Below are positions 1 to 7,069 of a stretch of DNA of 10,971 bases, piece after piece (within the stretch, counting starts at the first letter, position 1; every line of letters begins with the position of its first letter). Position numbers and translations under genes: made by a program. The stretch spans positions 1-10,971 of the forward strand of contig CAIOTP010000363.1 of assembly GCA_903861235.1 (NCBI GenBank), in the 5' to 3' direction. The notes beneath the pieces were generated by a model that made no database searches, was not told where the DNA came from, and saw nothing but the letters and a program-made list of their open reading frames with translations. Origin of the DNA: an uncultured bacterium. GTDB lineage: Bacteria > Planctomycetota > Phycisphaerae > Phycisphaerales > SM1A02.

Positions 1-642
1 CAGCCGCTCCGCCATGTCCCGTTGCCGCGGATCGCGGTCACAGCTGCCCTTCTCCAGGCGGACCGCCTGGCCGTCCGGAAGCACCACATCGAGCGCCAGC
101 AGGTTCTCCACGGTGCGGCCGTGGATGATGCTCCGCGCACCGGCCGAGTTGTTGCCGATCATGCCGCCGAGCGTGGCATGGCTGCTGGTGGCCACGTCCG
201 GGCCGAAGAGCAGGCCGTGCGGCGCCAGCGCCGCGTTGAGCTGGTCCAGCGTGACCCCCGGCTCCACGTCCGCCTCCAGGGCGGCGGGGTCGATGCGCCG
301 GATGCCGCGACAACGGGCGCCGAAATCCAGCATGACCGCCAGATTCACGCACTGCCCCGCCAGGCTGGTGCCTCCGCCTCGGGGCAGCACCGGCAGTCCT
401 CGCTCGGCGCAGAATCGCATCACCCGCTCGGTCGCCTCGACCCGGTCGAGCACCACCACGCCGATCGGCTCCACCTGGAAGATGCTCGCGTCGGTCGCGT
501 AGAGCATGCGGTCATGTCGACCGAAACGCACCTCGCCCACGCCCAGCGAACGCAGTTCCCGTGCCAGCCGCTCGCGATCGCCCTCGTCCTGCGGCAGCAC
601 GCGAAGGTGCAGAGCGGCGGAGGAAGACTGGAGCGTGCTCAT
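1..642 (-). CDS. FAD-linked oxidase, D-lactate / D-2-hydroxyglutarate dehydrogenase type (N-terminal part, cut by window edge)
   Basis: The frame is open from an ATG at 642 to base 1 (214 codons), so the C-terminus lies outside the window. Seen: a PCMH-type FAD-binding domain with PRGGGTSLAGQ at residues 87-97, which in this family binds the FAD pyrophosphate, and GGMIGNNSAGARSI at 159-172, typical of GlcD/YdiJ-type 2-hydroxyacid dehydrogenases. The stretch from RMLYATDASIFQVEP (45-59) is also typical of the group. Family knowledge: these flavoenzymes oxidise D-2-hydroxyacids, and the long forms carry C-terminal Fe-S (CCG or ferredoxin) domains. Whether this one does cannot be seen, so the exact substrate is open. 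The start overlaps the stop of the upstream gene as ATGA (642-639), implying translational coupling at the distal end of the leftward operon. The family call is strong, the subfamily less so. Confidence 0.88.
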   Translation of the reverse strand, partial: MSTLQSSSAALHLRVLPQDEGDRERLARELRSLGVGEVRFGRHDRMLYATDASIFQVEPIGVVVLDRVEATERVMRFCAERGLPVLPRGGGTSLAGQCVNLAVMLDFGARCRGIRRIDPAALEADVEPGVTLDQLNAALAPHGLLFGPDVATSSHATLGGMIGNNSAGARSIIHGRTVENLLALDVVLPDGQAVRLEKGSCDRDPRQRDMAERL

Positions 643-1418
643 GGCTGCGGACGGATGGTATCCCCGCGTTGCTCCGGGGTCGCCTCGACCTCGTGCTCAC
701 CGGGCCGCGTCGCCGGGCGGGGCGGCGCCGCGGGCTTGTCCGGCATCACGGCCTCCAGCCGACCGACGCGCGGCCGGCCCTCCACCGGTGGCTCGAAGAT
801 CCCGCTCTCCGGCTCGGCATGCTCGAAGCGCATGCGCCACTCGATCCACGCACCCTCGGGCACACGCGGGCCGGCGTCGATTCTTCGCACCGCCTCCACC
901 AGCCGGGCATGCGGCGAGCCACGGAATCGGAGCACCCAGGAGCCGTGGTCCCCCTTCAGCCGCACCACCTGGTCCTCGTCCTCCCGCACGGCCTGCTGCA
1001 GCACCAGGGTGCCGGCGGCGGGGTCCATGTCGGCGGGCCAGCGGTCGGCAGCAAGAAGCAGCATGGCCGGTTGCGGCCAGGGCATCTCGGCGAAGGCGGC
1101 CTGCCAAGCGGCCAACGCCGCGGAGCCCACGGGCTGGTCGATCGCCGTGGAGCCGGCCTGGTGCGCGGCACGGAGCCTGCCCTCGGCCAGGGCCACCGTC
1201 AGGCCGCCCTGCCGCAGGGCCAGACGAGGTCCTTGCGGATCCCAGGCGAGCACGCAGGGTTCCGCCAAGGCGGCGGATTCGGCCTGACCCTCGTGCACCA
1301 CCACCTGTGTCGACACCGCCGCGCCGTCGCCGCGCTCTTGCCACGCGCGCAACAGGGCCTTCGCGTCCACCTGCGGCCCGGCCGTCAGGGCCAGGGCCAG
1401 CAACGGGACCACCGGCAT
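639..1418 (-). CDS. Hypothetical exported protein, possibly LolA/DUF2092-like fold
   Basis: This is a 259-residue protein of no recognised named family. The start is well placed: its ATG shares one base with the TGA of the upstream thioredoxin-like gene (TGATG, 1420-1416), and its own stop overlaps the next start (ATGA). The N-terminus (MPVVPLLALALTAGPQVDA) is hydrophobic and signal-like, but the n-region lacks Lys or Arg, so export is likely rather than certain. The body (about 20-225) reads as alternating short beta strands with a helical insert. It ends in a WIEWRMRF strand (191-198) followed by a downstream GIFEPP, which resembles the end of LolA/DUF2092-like beta-sheet proteins. The tail (226-259) is rich in Pro, Glu and Arg and probably disordered. 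No catalytic motif is visible, and the single mature Cys (55) is not in a CxxC. The position suggests a partner of the preceding thioredoxin-like protein; that is inference. Confidence 0.78.
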   Translation of the reverse strand: MPVVPLLALALTAGPQVDAKALLRAWQERGDGAAVSTQVVVHEGQAESAALAEPCVLAWDPQGPRLALRQGGLTVALAEGRLRAAHQAGSTAIDQPVGSAALAAWQAAFAEMPWPQPAMLLLAADRWPADMDPAAGTLVLQQAVREDEDQVVRLKGDHGSWVLRFRGSPHARLVEAVRRIDAGPRVPEGAWIEWRMRFEHAEPESGIFEPPVEGRPRVGRLEAVMPDKPAAPPRPATRPGEHEVEATPEQRGDTIRPQP

Positions 1419-2761
1419 CAGCCCTTGGGCTGCGCCGCCAGCGCCGCCTCGGTGGCCTTCTTCAGGTCATCGACCAGCGTGGGCGAGAGACCCGTGTGCA
1501 CGTCGGCCACGCGGCCCTGCGGGTCGATCACCACGGTGAAGGGAATTCCCTGCACGCCGTAGGCTCGAGAGAGCTGGTCGTCGCCGTCGATCAGGGTGGG
1601 GAAGCTGAAGCCCTTGGACTTCCAGAAGCCCGCGATCTTCTGCACACGCTGCTCCGGTCCCTCGTCGTTCTCCATGGTGTTGATGGCGAAGACCTTCACC
1701 GGCTTGCCGGCGGACCACTTGGCGAACTCGTCGATCTTCGGAAGGCCCTTCATGCAGGGACCGCACCAGGTGGCCCAGAAGTCGATCACCACCACCGAGC
1801 CCTTGAGGTCGGTCAGCGAGACCTCCTTGCCCTCCGTGTCCTTGAGCTTGAACTCGGGCGCGGGCTCGCCCACCTCCAGCGCCTGCTGCAGCGCCTCGAT
1901 GGAGGCCACCGCCTTGCGACCCTTGCCGTCGAAGGCGATGGGCTTGGGCAGGTCCTTCTCGAAGGCGGCCGATCCGATGACCATGGTGATCGGCACGCGG
2001 AAGCCCTTGGGGGCGCCGGGTGGCACCGCGGAGTAGGCGATGCCGGCCAGACGCCCGCTCGCCGGATCGATGGCCACCTCGGCCTCGCCATCGCCCTCCT
2101 TCAGATACACCACGCCCCCCTTGCCGTCCGCGCCGCCGCGGAAGCCCACGATCTTGGCTTCCGGCACGAACGGGCCGCCGAGCGCCTGTGCGGCGTCGGC
2201 ACCGTCGCCGGTGCGGAGCGCCACCTGGGGCAGCGGCATCATGGAGCCCCCGAAGGCCTCGTTCATGGCGTCCGCCAGCGAGCCGGCCTTGGTCACCTTC
2301 ATGTACTTGGGACTGCCTGGACCGGGCTCGAAGAAGAGGTCGTCGCCCACACGCGTGATGATGGCGTCGGGCGCGGTGATCCGCGCCGAACCCGAAGGCC
2401 CGAAGGCGATCGTCAGGTCCTGCGTCTGCTCACCGCCGCCGGGAATCACGATCACCAGCTTCACGGAGTCCTCCACCGCCGCCGCGGAGGCGTAGGCCTT
2501 GGCCACCGCGGCGATGGCCGCCTCGCCCTTCTTCACGGATTCCGGCGAAGTCTCCTCGGCCTTCCAGTTCACGCTGGGCGGCTTGATCGCCTCGAAGCCC
2601 GGCGGCAGGTCCATGGGCGCGTCCTCGGGCGGACCGCCGGGCATGGACTCGGCCGCTCCTGCGGGCGGAGCACCGCCGGCCGGCGCCGCCGGGTCACCGG
2701 CCTGCGCGAGGGCGACCGAGGTTGCGAGCAGGACCGAGACGAGGGCGGACAGGGTGGACAT
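1418..2761 (-). CDS. Exported TlpA-like thioredoxin-fold protein with N-terminal LolA/DUF2092-like domain
   Basis: This 447-residue protein starts at the ATG at 2761, which has GGAGA four bases upstream and a signal peptide (residues 1-21, hydrophobic core LVSVLLATSVALAQA, likely cut after AQA). An in-frame extension to 2869 is possible but would bury the signal peptide. Residues 22-65 are a Pro/Gly/Ala-rich linker. Residues about 75-290 form a beta-rich domain resembling DUF2092/LolA-like proteins (ITRVGDDLFFEP at 135-146, GGVVYLKEG at 215-223). Residues about 296-440 are an AhpC/TSA-TlpA type thioredoxin domain: GEPAPEFKLKD (298-308), VVVIDFWATWCGPC (323-336) with the redox CxxC at 333 and 336, and the cis-proline region GIPFTVVID (405-413). 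Family knowledge: TlpA-like proteins reduce disulfides on extracytoplasmic proteins or haem-binding sites. The substrate here is unknown. It is followed by a coupled exported gene. Confidence 0.9.
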   Translation of the reverse strand: MSTLSALVSVLLATSVALAQAGDPAAPAGGAPPAGAAESMPGGPPEDAPMDLPPGFEAIKPPSVNWKAEETSPESVKKGEAAIAAVAKAYASAAAVEDSVKLVIVIPGGGEQTQDLTIAFGPSGSARITAPDAIITRVGDDLFFEPGPGSPKYMKVTKAGSLADAMNEAFGGSMMPLPQVALRTGDGADAAQALGGPFVPEAKIVGFRGGADGKGGVVYLKEGDGEAEVAIDPASGRLAGIAYSAVPPGAPKGFRVPITMVIGSAAFEKDLPKPIAFDGKGRKAVASIEALQQALEVGEPAPEFKLKDTEGKEVSLTDLKGSVVVIDFWATWCGPCMKGLPKIDEFAKWSAGKPVKVFAINTMENDEGPEQRVQKIAGFWKSKGFSFPTLIDGDDQLSRAYGVQGIPFTVVIDPQGRVADVHTGLSPTLVDDLKKATEAALAAQPKG

Positions 2762-2765
2762 GAGG

Positions 2766-2770
2766 TCTCC
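2766..2770 (-). promoter_or_regulatory. Shine-Dalgarno GGAGA of the TlpA-like gene
   Basis: Read on the minus strand, GGAGACCTC immediately precedes the ATG at 2761. It supports this ATG over the in-frame upstream extension to 2869. This is the only gene of the leftward run that does not overlap its upstream neighbour, which fits its having its own ribosome binding site. Confidence 0.6.
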
Positions 2771-2816
2771 ATGCGGCCGGGGCCGGCGTCGACCCGTGCC
2801 GCCTGGATGCCCGGGT

Positions 2817-3329
2817 TCACTTCCGCAGCGAACCGGCTCGGGGCAGCCTGGCATCCGGGAGGGACGCAAGGAGCGAGTGTACCGATCGCCCTGAGCGAGG
2901 TTCGCGAGCGTCGGGACAGATCTCCGCCAGCGGCACCAGCACGAACGCCCGCTGCGGGAACCGCGGATGCGGGACCTGAAGCCCCGGTTCCTCCAGCACG
3001 TGGTCGCCGAACAGGATCAGATCCAGGTCGATCGGCCGCGGACCGCCGTGCACGCCGGCTGCACGAGACCGCCCCAGGCCCCGCTCCACCTGCAGCAGAC
3101 CGTCCAGCAACTCGCGAGCCGCCTGCCGCGTGGAGCCCACCATGACCGCGTTGAGGAATGCGCCACCGTCCTCGGGCCGCTCGGGCGGCGTCTCGTAGGC
3201 GTGGCTGCAGCGGATGCAGGTCAGCAGGCCCGCCGCTTCGATGCGACGCAGGGCCTCCTGGAGCGAGGCGAGGCGATCGCCGGTGTTGCTGCCGAGCGCC
3301 ACCACCACGCCGTCGACCCGCTCACCCAC
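2817..3329 (-). CDS. folK: 2-amino-4-hydroxy-6-hydroxymethyldihydropteridine pyrophosphokinase (HPPK)
   Basis: FolK transfers pyrophosphate from ATP to 6-hydroxymethyl-7,8-dihydropterin, the step before dihydropteroate synthase in cytoplasmic folate synthesis. Seen in the 170-residue product: VVVALGSNTGDR near the N-terminus, YETPPE (45-50), FLNAVM (58-63), LGRSR (85-89), PRPIDLDLI (97-105) and VPHPRFPQRAFVLVPLAEI (119-137). In the family the two aspartates of IDLDL (101, 103) bind the catalytic magnesium ions, and all these blocks are intact. The length fits stand-alone HPPK. The start is uncertain. I chose the GTG at 3329, which overlaps the cinA stop by 8 bases and has GGGAG ten bases upstream. 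A GTG at 3308, giving MVVALGSN, matches family N-termini more tightly. The frame stays open to 3641 without any HPPK homology, which is an artefact. No other folate gene is in the window. Confidence 0.93.
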   Translation of the reverse strand: MGERVDGVVVALGSNTGDRLASLQEALRRIEAAGLLTCIRCSHAYETPPERPEDGGAFLNAVMVGSTRQAARELLDGLLQVERGLGRSRAAGVHGGPRPIDLDLILFGDHVLEEPGLQVPHPRFPQRAFVLVPLAEICPDAREPRSGRSVHSLLASLPDARLPRAGSLRK

Positions 3330-4593
3330 GCGGCTTCCACTCCCAGATGAAGGGCACGGCGAAGTCCGCGGGCGAGCCGATCGCCAGTCGCGTGAGCGCC
3401 AGCGCCCCGCGTGCCGCACGATCGCGGATGGACGCCCGCTCGCCCGGATAGTGGAAGCGGCGGACCCCGACGAAGCCAGGTCCCGCCACGCCGATGAAGA
3501 CCGTGCCGACCGGCTTGGCTTCGCTGCCGCCACTGGGTCCCGCCACACCGGTGATGGACGCGGCCCAGTCGGCACCCAGCCGTCCGCGGACGCCCTCGGC
3601 AAGTTCCCTGGCCACGGCCTCGCTGACCGCGCCATGCGCATCCAGCGTGGCCTGACGCACGCCGCACAGGTCGCGCTTGGCCTCGTTGGCGTAGCACATG
3701 ACGCCGCCCCGGAACCAGGCGCTCGAGCCCGCCTCCGCGGTCACCATGGATCCGGCCAGTCCACCGGTGCAGCTCTCGGCCAGCGCCAGCGTGAGGCCCT
3801 TGGCCTTCAACGCCCGTCCCAGCGAGCCCGCCAGCGTGGTGTCGCCCCGCCCGAAGGCGTACGGCGCCCAGATGCCCTCGATGACCGACAGTTCGCGGTC
3901 CATGGCCTCCGCGTCCGCCGCCGCGCCCGTGCCGCGCACCCGCGCGCTGACCACGGCGCCGCTCGCGGTGGTGCCCACGAGTGGATTGCGGTCGCGCCTC
4001 ATGCGGTCGCCGAGCCGCTCGGCCAGGAAGCTCTCGCCCTGACCGAACGAGTGCACCACACCGGTGGCCATGTCCAGTCGCGGCAGCATGGGCGCCACGA
4101 AGCGCTCGAACATGGGCTGCATCTCCCGTGGCGGTCCGGGCAGGCAGAGCACCTCCGCGGCGCCCACGCGGGCGTGCAGACCGGGGGCGGTGCCGAAGTC
4201 GTTCGACAGGCAGCGGGCACCGGCCGGCCGCAGCGCCTGCCGCGCGTTGATCTCGGGCATGGGGCGGCCACGATCGCGGAACCAACGATGCAGCGACTCG
4301 GCCGCGTCGGGATCACGGACCAGCGGCGTGGTCTCGCCCATGGCAAGGCGGAGCGCCTCACGCGTCAGGTCGTCGTCCGTGGGCCCCAGGCCACCGGTGA
4401 CCAGCACCAGCGGTGCCTGTGCGGCCAGTTCACGAAGCGCCGTCGCCTGCGCCTCGAGCGCGTCGGGAACCACCCGGAACTGCACACACGGCACGCCGAC
4501 CGAGGCCAGCCGCTCGGCCAGCCACTTCGCGTTGGTGTCCTGCGTCTGGCCGAGCATGAGCTCGTCACCGATGGAGAGGATGGCTGCCTTCAT
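3322..4593 (-). CDS. cinA: CinA family protein: MoCF-like domain plus nicotinamide-nucleotide amidohydrolase domain
   Basis: This is a 423-residue two-domain protein of normal family length. The N-terminal half is a molybdopterin-binding-like (MoCF/COG1058) domain, with SIGDELMLGQTQDTNAKWLA (7-26), VTGGLGPTDDDLTREAL (65-81) and LPGPPREM (151-158). The C-terminal half (about 255-420) is a PncC-type domain with AESCTGGL (272-279), YANEAKRDL (301-309) and ITGVAGPSGG (347-356). Family knowledge: PncC deamidates nicotinamide mononucleotide for pyridine-nucleotide recycling, Ser274 and Lys306 lie in the conserved catalytic blocks, and COG1058 domains can have ADP-ribose pyrophosphatase activity. 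The historical competence link of CinA is not supported by anything nearby. The start ATG overlaps the stop of the upstream solute-binding protein gene (ATGA, 4593-4590), which decides the start. The frame stays open to 4920, but that part is antisense-like padding inside the neighbour. Confidence 0.94.
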   Translation of the reverse strand: MKAAILSIGDELMLGQTQDTNAKWLAERLASVGVPCVQFRVVPDALEAQATALRELAAQAPLVLVTGGLGPTDDDLTREALRLAMGETTPLVRDPDAAESLHRWFRDRGRPMPEINARQALRPAGARCLSNDFGTAPGLHARVGAAEVLCLPGPPREMQPMFERFVAPMLPRLDMATGVVHSFGQGESFLAERLGDRMRRDRNPLVGTTASGAVVSARVRGTGAAADAEAMDRELSVIEGIWAPYAFGRGDTTLAGSLGRALKAKGLTLALAESCTGGLAGSMVTAEAGSSAWFRGGVMCYANEAKRDLCGVRQATLDAHGAVSEAVARELAEGVRGRLGADWAASITGVAGPSGGSEAKPVGTVFIGVAGPGFVGVRRFHYPGERASIRDRAARGALALTRLAIGSPADFAVPFIWEWKPRG

Positions 4594-6152
4594 GCGTCGA
4601 CCCGCGCCTTCGCCTGCGCGAGGATCCAACGATAGTTGCCCCGGAAGAACTCGGCGAAGCGCCGTCGCGCCGCGTCCGCAGGCCGATCCTGGGGGCTCCA
4701 CCAACCTCGGTCGCCCCATCCTGCCCGCAACCAGCCCTGCTCCAGGTCCGCCAGGGCCGCCGCGTCGCCCAGGGACCGCGGCCCCTCCGGAGTCTCCAGT
4801 TCGGGCCACGCGTCGAAGCGCTCCAGCCAGGATCGGAGCTGCGGATCCTGCACCTCGGCCGCCGTGACCAGGCCCCCGCGGTCGCGCGGAAACGCCGGAT
4901 GCCTCACGATGCATCGCCACGCTTGCCGGAGTTCCTCGGGCGTGTCCATGGCCATGGCGCTGAACAGGATGGGCAGGAACGCCCGCATGCCGGGTTCACG
5001 GTGCGCCGGCACCGATGCGTCGGCGAACGGATCGATCCGGTCCACGAAACGGTCGCTCTCCTCCGCGTAGAGCCGCGCCATGACCGGCATGCGGCGGAGC
5101 TCGAACCGACGCGGCCCGCCTGGCTCGCCGACATGGAACTGCCAGAGCCGCTGCGCCTCGGGCGAAAGCAGGAACTCCACGAAGCGGATCGCCGTCTCCC
5201 GGTGCGGCGGATTGCGAAGCATGCCCACAGGATCGGCGTCGACCGCGCTCTGTCCTCGCGGAGCCACGAAACGGACCCGGTCGGCGGCGGCCGCCCGTCC
5301 TTCCGGCCCGGCCGCGTCCACCAGCGCCTGGGCCTGGGCTCGCGCGTAGAAGTCGATCGCCACCCCCATGGCCGCGTCGCCGGACGCGACGTCGATGGGC
5401 CCGCGGGTGCCGCTGGGCGCGAAGGCCCGCGCATTCGCCGCCGCGCGCCGAAGGATCGCCATGCCGGGCCGCCAGCCCACCCGTTGCACCACGCTCTCGA
5501 AGGCCGTCAGGATGCTGCCGGACTGCGCGGGATTCACCATGCAGACCCAGCCGGCCAGCCGGGCATCGGACAGGTCGGCCCACTGCGTGGGTGCAGGCAC
5601 GCCCAGTCGATCGAGGCACGGCTGGTTCCACACGATGCCGAAGGTGGACAGGGCCACCCCGTACCACCAGCCCTGGGGATCGAAGAGACGCTGGCCGGCG
5701 AGTTCCGTGACGCCGTAGCACGCACGAATCACGGCGTCGGGCAGCGGCACGGGCTCCAGCACGGTGGCGGTTCGCTCCTGGCCGTCCACCACCACCCGCA
5801 CCGGGCGCCGCAAAGACTCGAACTCGAAGCTTCCTCCACCGAGCAGGATGTCGGCGTCACCACCCACCGGCAGGCCCTGCCGGAGTCGGCTCTCCCAGGC
5901 GCTCACCAGAGCTCGGCGGATCTCCACCACGCCACCCGGCGTGCTCCAGACCACTTGGGCCGGTCGCCCGAACCGAGCCTCATGCCACCGCGAGAACGCC
6001 ACGCCCAGTTCGGCACGTATCTGCTCGGTGCTGGCCGTGACCACGATCACATGGTCCGCGTCGGCCGGCGCGCTCGCCCCCGGCTCGCGCATGGCCAGCG
6101 GCACCGCCAGCAGCGCGGCGAAGAGGGCCGCAAGCGCCAGGATCCTCCTCAT
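4590..6152 (-). CDS. Extracellular solute-binding protein (ABC-type iron/AfuA-like family), no transporter partner seen
   Basis: This 520-residue protein has a clear export signal (MRRILALAALFAALLAVPLA, residues 1-20). There is no lipobox cysteine, so it is periplasmic or signal-anchored. Features of type 2 periplasmic binding proteins: VIVVTASTEQIRAELGVAF (35-53), PAQVVWSTPGGVVEIRRAL (64-82), DADILLGGG (99-107), the segment around ALSTFGIVWNQ (167-177), SGSILTAF (211-218), AMGVAIDFYA (261-270) and ETAIRFVEFLLSPEAQRLW (319-337). Family relatives are about 330-360 residues. The extra C-terminal part (about 360-520, Trp- and Arg-rich, helical) is unusual and unassigned. The nearest functional guess is Fe3+ or another anion or metal complex; the ligand cannot be read from sequence. 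No permease or ATPase gene lies in the window. It is coupled by ATGA overlaps to pyrF upstream and cinA downstream. Confidence 0.82.
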   Translation of the reverse strand: MRRILALAALFAALLAVPLAMREPGASAPADADHVIVVTASTEQIRAELGVAFSRWHEARFGRPAQVVWSTPGGVVEIRRALVSAWESRLRQGLPVGGDADILLGGGSFEFESLRRPVRVVVDGQERTATVLEPVPLPDAVIRACYGVTELAGQRLFDPQGWWYGVALSTFGIVWNQPCLDRLGVPAPTQWADLSDARLAGWVCMVNPAQSGSILTAFESVVQRVGWRPGMAILRRAAANARAFAPSGTRGPIDVASGDAAMGVAIDFYARAQAQALVDAAGPEGRAAAADRVRFVAPRGQSAVDADPVGMLRNPPHRETAIRFVEFLLSPEAQRLWQFHVGEPGGPRRFELRRMPVMARLYAEESDRFVDRIDPFADASVPAHREPGMRAFLPILFSAMAMDTPEELRQAWRCIVRHPAFPRDRGGLVTAAEVQDPQLRSWLERFDAWPELETPEGPRSLGDAAALADLEQGWLRAGWGDRGWWSPQDRPADAARRRFAEFFRGNYRWILAQAKARVDA

Positions 6153-7015
6153 GCAGGCACGCGCGAGGCCGCGGCCTCGGCCAGCTGGTCACGGAGATCT
6201 CGCGCCGCCTCCGCCACGGCGTCCGCCCATCCGCCCTGTGCGGTCTCGTGCGCGTAGATCACGCTGCGGCTCGCCGTGACCAGCGCGCCCTGGCCACGAG
6301 CGTCGAAGCAGGCGAGCACGTCGTCGAGCCCGCCGCCCTGAGCCCCGAATCCCGGCACCAGGAACGGCGTGTGGGGCATCCGCTCGCGCAGGCGCGCGGC
6401 GTCGGCCGCCTTGGTCGCCCCCACCACGGCGCCGATCGAACTCCAGCCGCCTGCGCCCTTGGACGCGGCTCCCGCCGCGCCGACGAGGTCCCCGGTCATC
6501 TCGGCCACCGTCCGGCCATCCGCCAGTCGCTGCTGCTGCACCGCGTCGCCCGAGGCGTTGCTGGTGCGGACCAGCATGAACACGCCGATGCCCGCCTTCA
6601 CGAACGGCTCGAACGCGTCGCTGCCCAGATAGGGACTCGCCGTGACCCAGTCGCAGAGCAGCGGTCCCGCGGCACCCGCCGCGTAGTGCTGGCTGCTGAT
6701 GCCGATGTCGCCCCGCTTCCAGTCCAGGATCGTCAGGAACCGCCCGCGAGCCGCGTGCAGGCAGCGCTCGAGCGCCGCCACCCCTGGACTGCCCCACCGC
6801 TCGAAGCAGGCGGACTGGAACTTCACCGCCGCCGCGAAGGGTTCGACCGCCTCGAGCAGCCGAAGGCACCACGCTTCGATCGCGGCCACCGGATCACCGC
6901 CGCGGCACTCCGCCGGCAGCCGATCGAGCACCGGATCGATTCCGATGCAGGCGGGTCCGCCTCGCGTTCGTACCCACCACGCCAGGGCGTCGCCGGGATG
7001 GGAGGGCCTGCTCAT
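6149..7015 (-). CDS. pyrF: Orotidine-5'-phosphate decarboxylase (OMPDC), type 2
   Basis: PyrF decarboxylates orotidine-5'-phosphate to UMP, the last step of de novo pyrimidine synthesis, in the cytoplasm. Seen in the 288-residue product: CIGIDP (23-28), AVKFQSACFE (63-72), the catalytic block LDWKRGDIG (97-105) with Asp98, Lys100 and Asp103, FLVPGFGAQGG (218-228) and VTASRSVIYA (246-255). Family knowledge: the Lys and flanking Asp residues form the charged K/D/K/D network of OMPDC. The length suits the longer type 2 subfamily. The start ATG at 7015 is preferred: an in-frame GTG at 7039 adds only eight residues with no homology, and a -10-like TAGCAT sits seven bases before the ATG. No Shine-Dalgarno sequence is visible. 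It is the first gene of the leftward run, and its stop overlaps the next start (ATGA). No other pyrimidine gene is present. Confidence 0.94.
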   Translation of the reverse strand: MSRPSHPGDALAWWVRTRGGPACIGIDPVLDRLPAECRGGDPVAAIEAWCLRLLEAVEPFAAAVKFQSACFERWGSPGVAALERCLHAARGRFLTILDWKRGDIGISSQHYAAGAAGPLLCDWVTASPYLGSDAFEPFVKAGIGVFMLVRTSNASGDAVQQQRLADGRTVAEMTGDLVGAAGAASKGAGGWSSIGAVVGATKAADAARLRERMPHTPFLVPGFGAQGGGLDDVLACFDARGQGALVTASRSVIYAHETAQGGWADAVAEAARDLRDQLAEAAASRVPA

Positions 7016-7069
7016 GCCCGGAATGCTAGCGGCGGTCACCCCGCGGCCCGTGGACTACGATGAGCCGCA
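7016..7069. promoter_or_regulatory. Divergent promoter spacer with leaderless-type -10 hexamers on both sides
   Basis: Only 54 bases separate the divergent pyrF and DUF971 starts, so both promoters must lie here or inside the opposite gene. Leftward, TAGCAT (7028-7023) ends seven bases before the pyrF ATG. Rightward, TACGAT (7056-7061) ends eight bases before the DUF971 ATG. Each matches TATAAT at four of six positions, including the key TA and final T. Neither has a convincing -35 at 16-19 bases, and neither gene has a Shine-Dalgarno sequence. The layout fits leaderless transcripts that start at or next to the ATG. Promoter activity is inferred. Confidence 0.4.

Noticed and set aside
506..3145. 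An 879-codon open frame on the plus strand, opposite the exported-protein and folK genes
   Set aside because: It is rich in Arg, Pro, Gly, Ala and His with no domain, and lies antisense to three well-supported genes with family motifs or coupled starts. It is a product of high GC content.
3330..3641. An in-frame N-terminal extension of folK
   Set aside because: The extra residues are low-complexity Arg/Ser/Pro and overlap cinA coding sequence; HPPK homology begins only near 3311.
3214..4635. A 473-codon plus-strand open frame opposite cinA and part of folK
   Set aside because: Composition is shadow-like, and cinA on the other strand has complete family motifs.
4594..4920. An in-frame N-terminal extension of cinA
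   Set aside because: CinA proteins begin at the MKAAILSIGDE segment, whose ATG overlaps the upstream stop; the extension lies within the binding protein gene.
4899..6257. A 452-codon plus-strand open frame opposite the binding protein and pyrF
   Set aside because: His/Arg/Gly-rich without any motif; the opposite strand encodes a signal peptide and a binding-protein fold.
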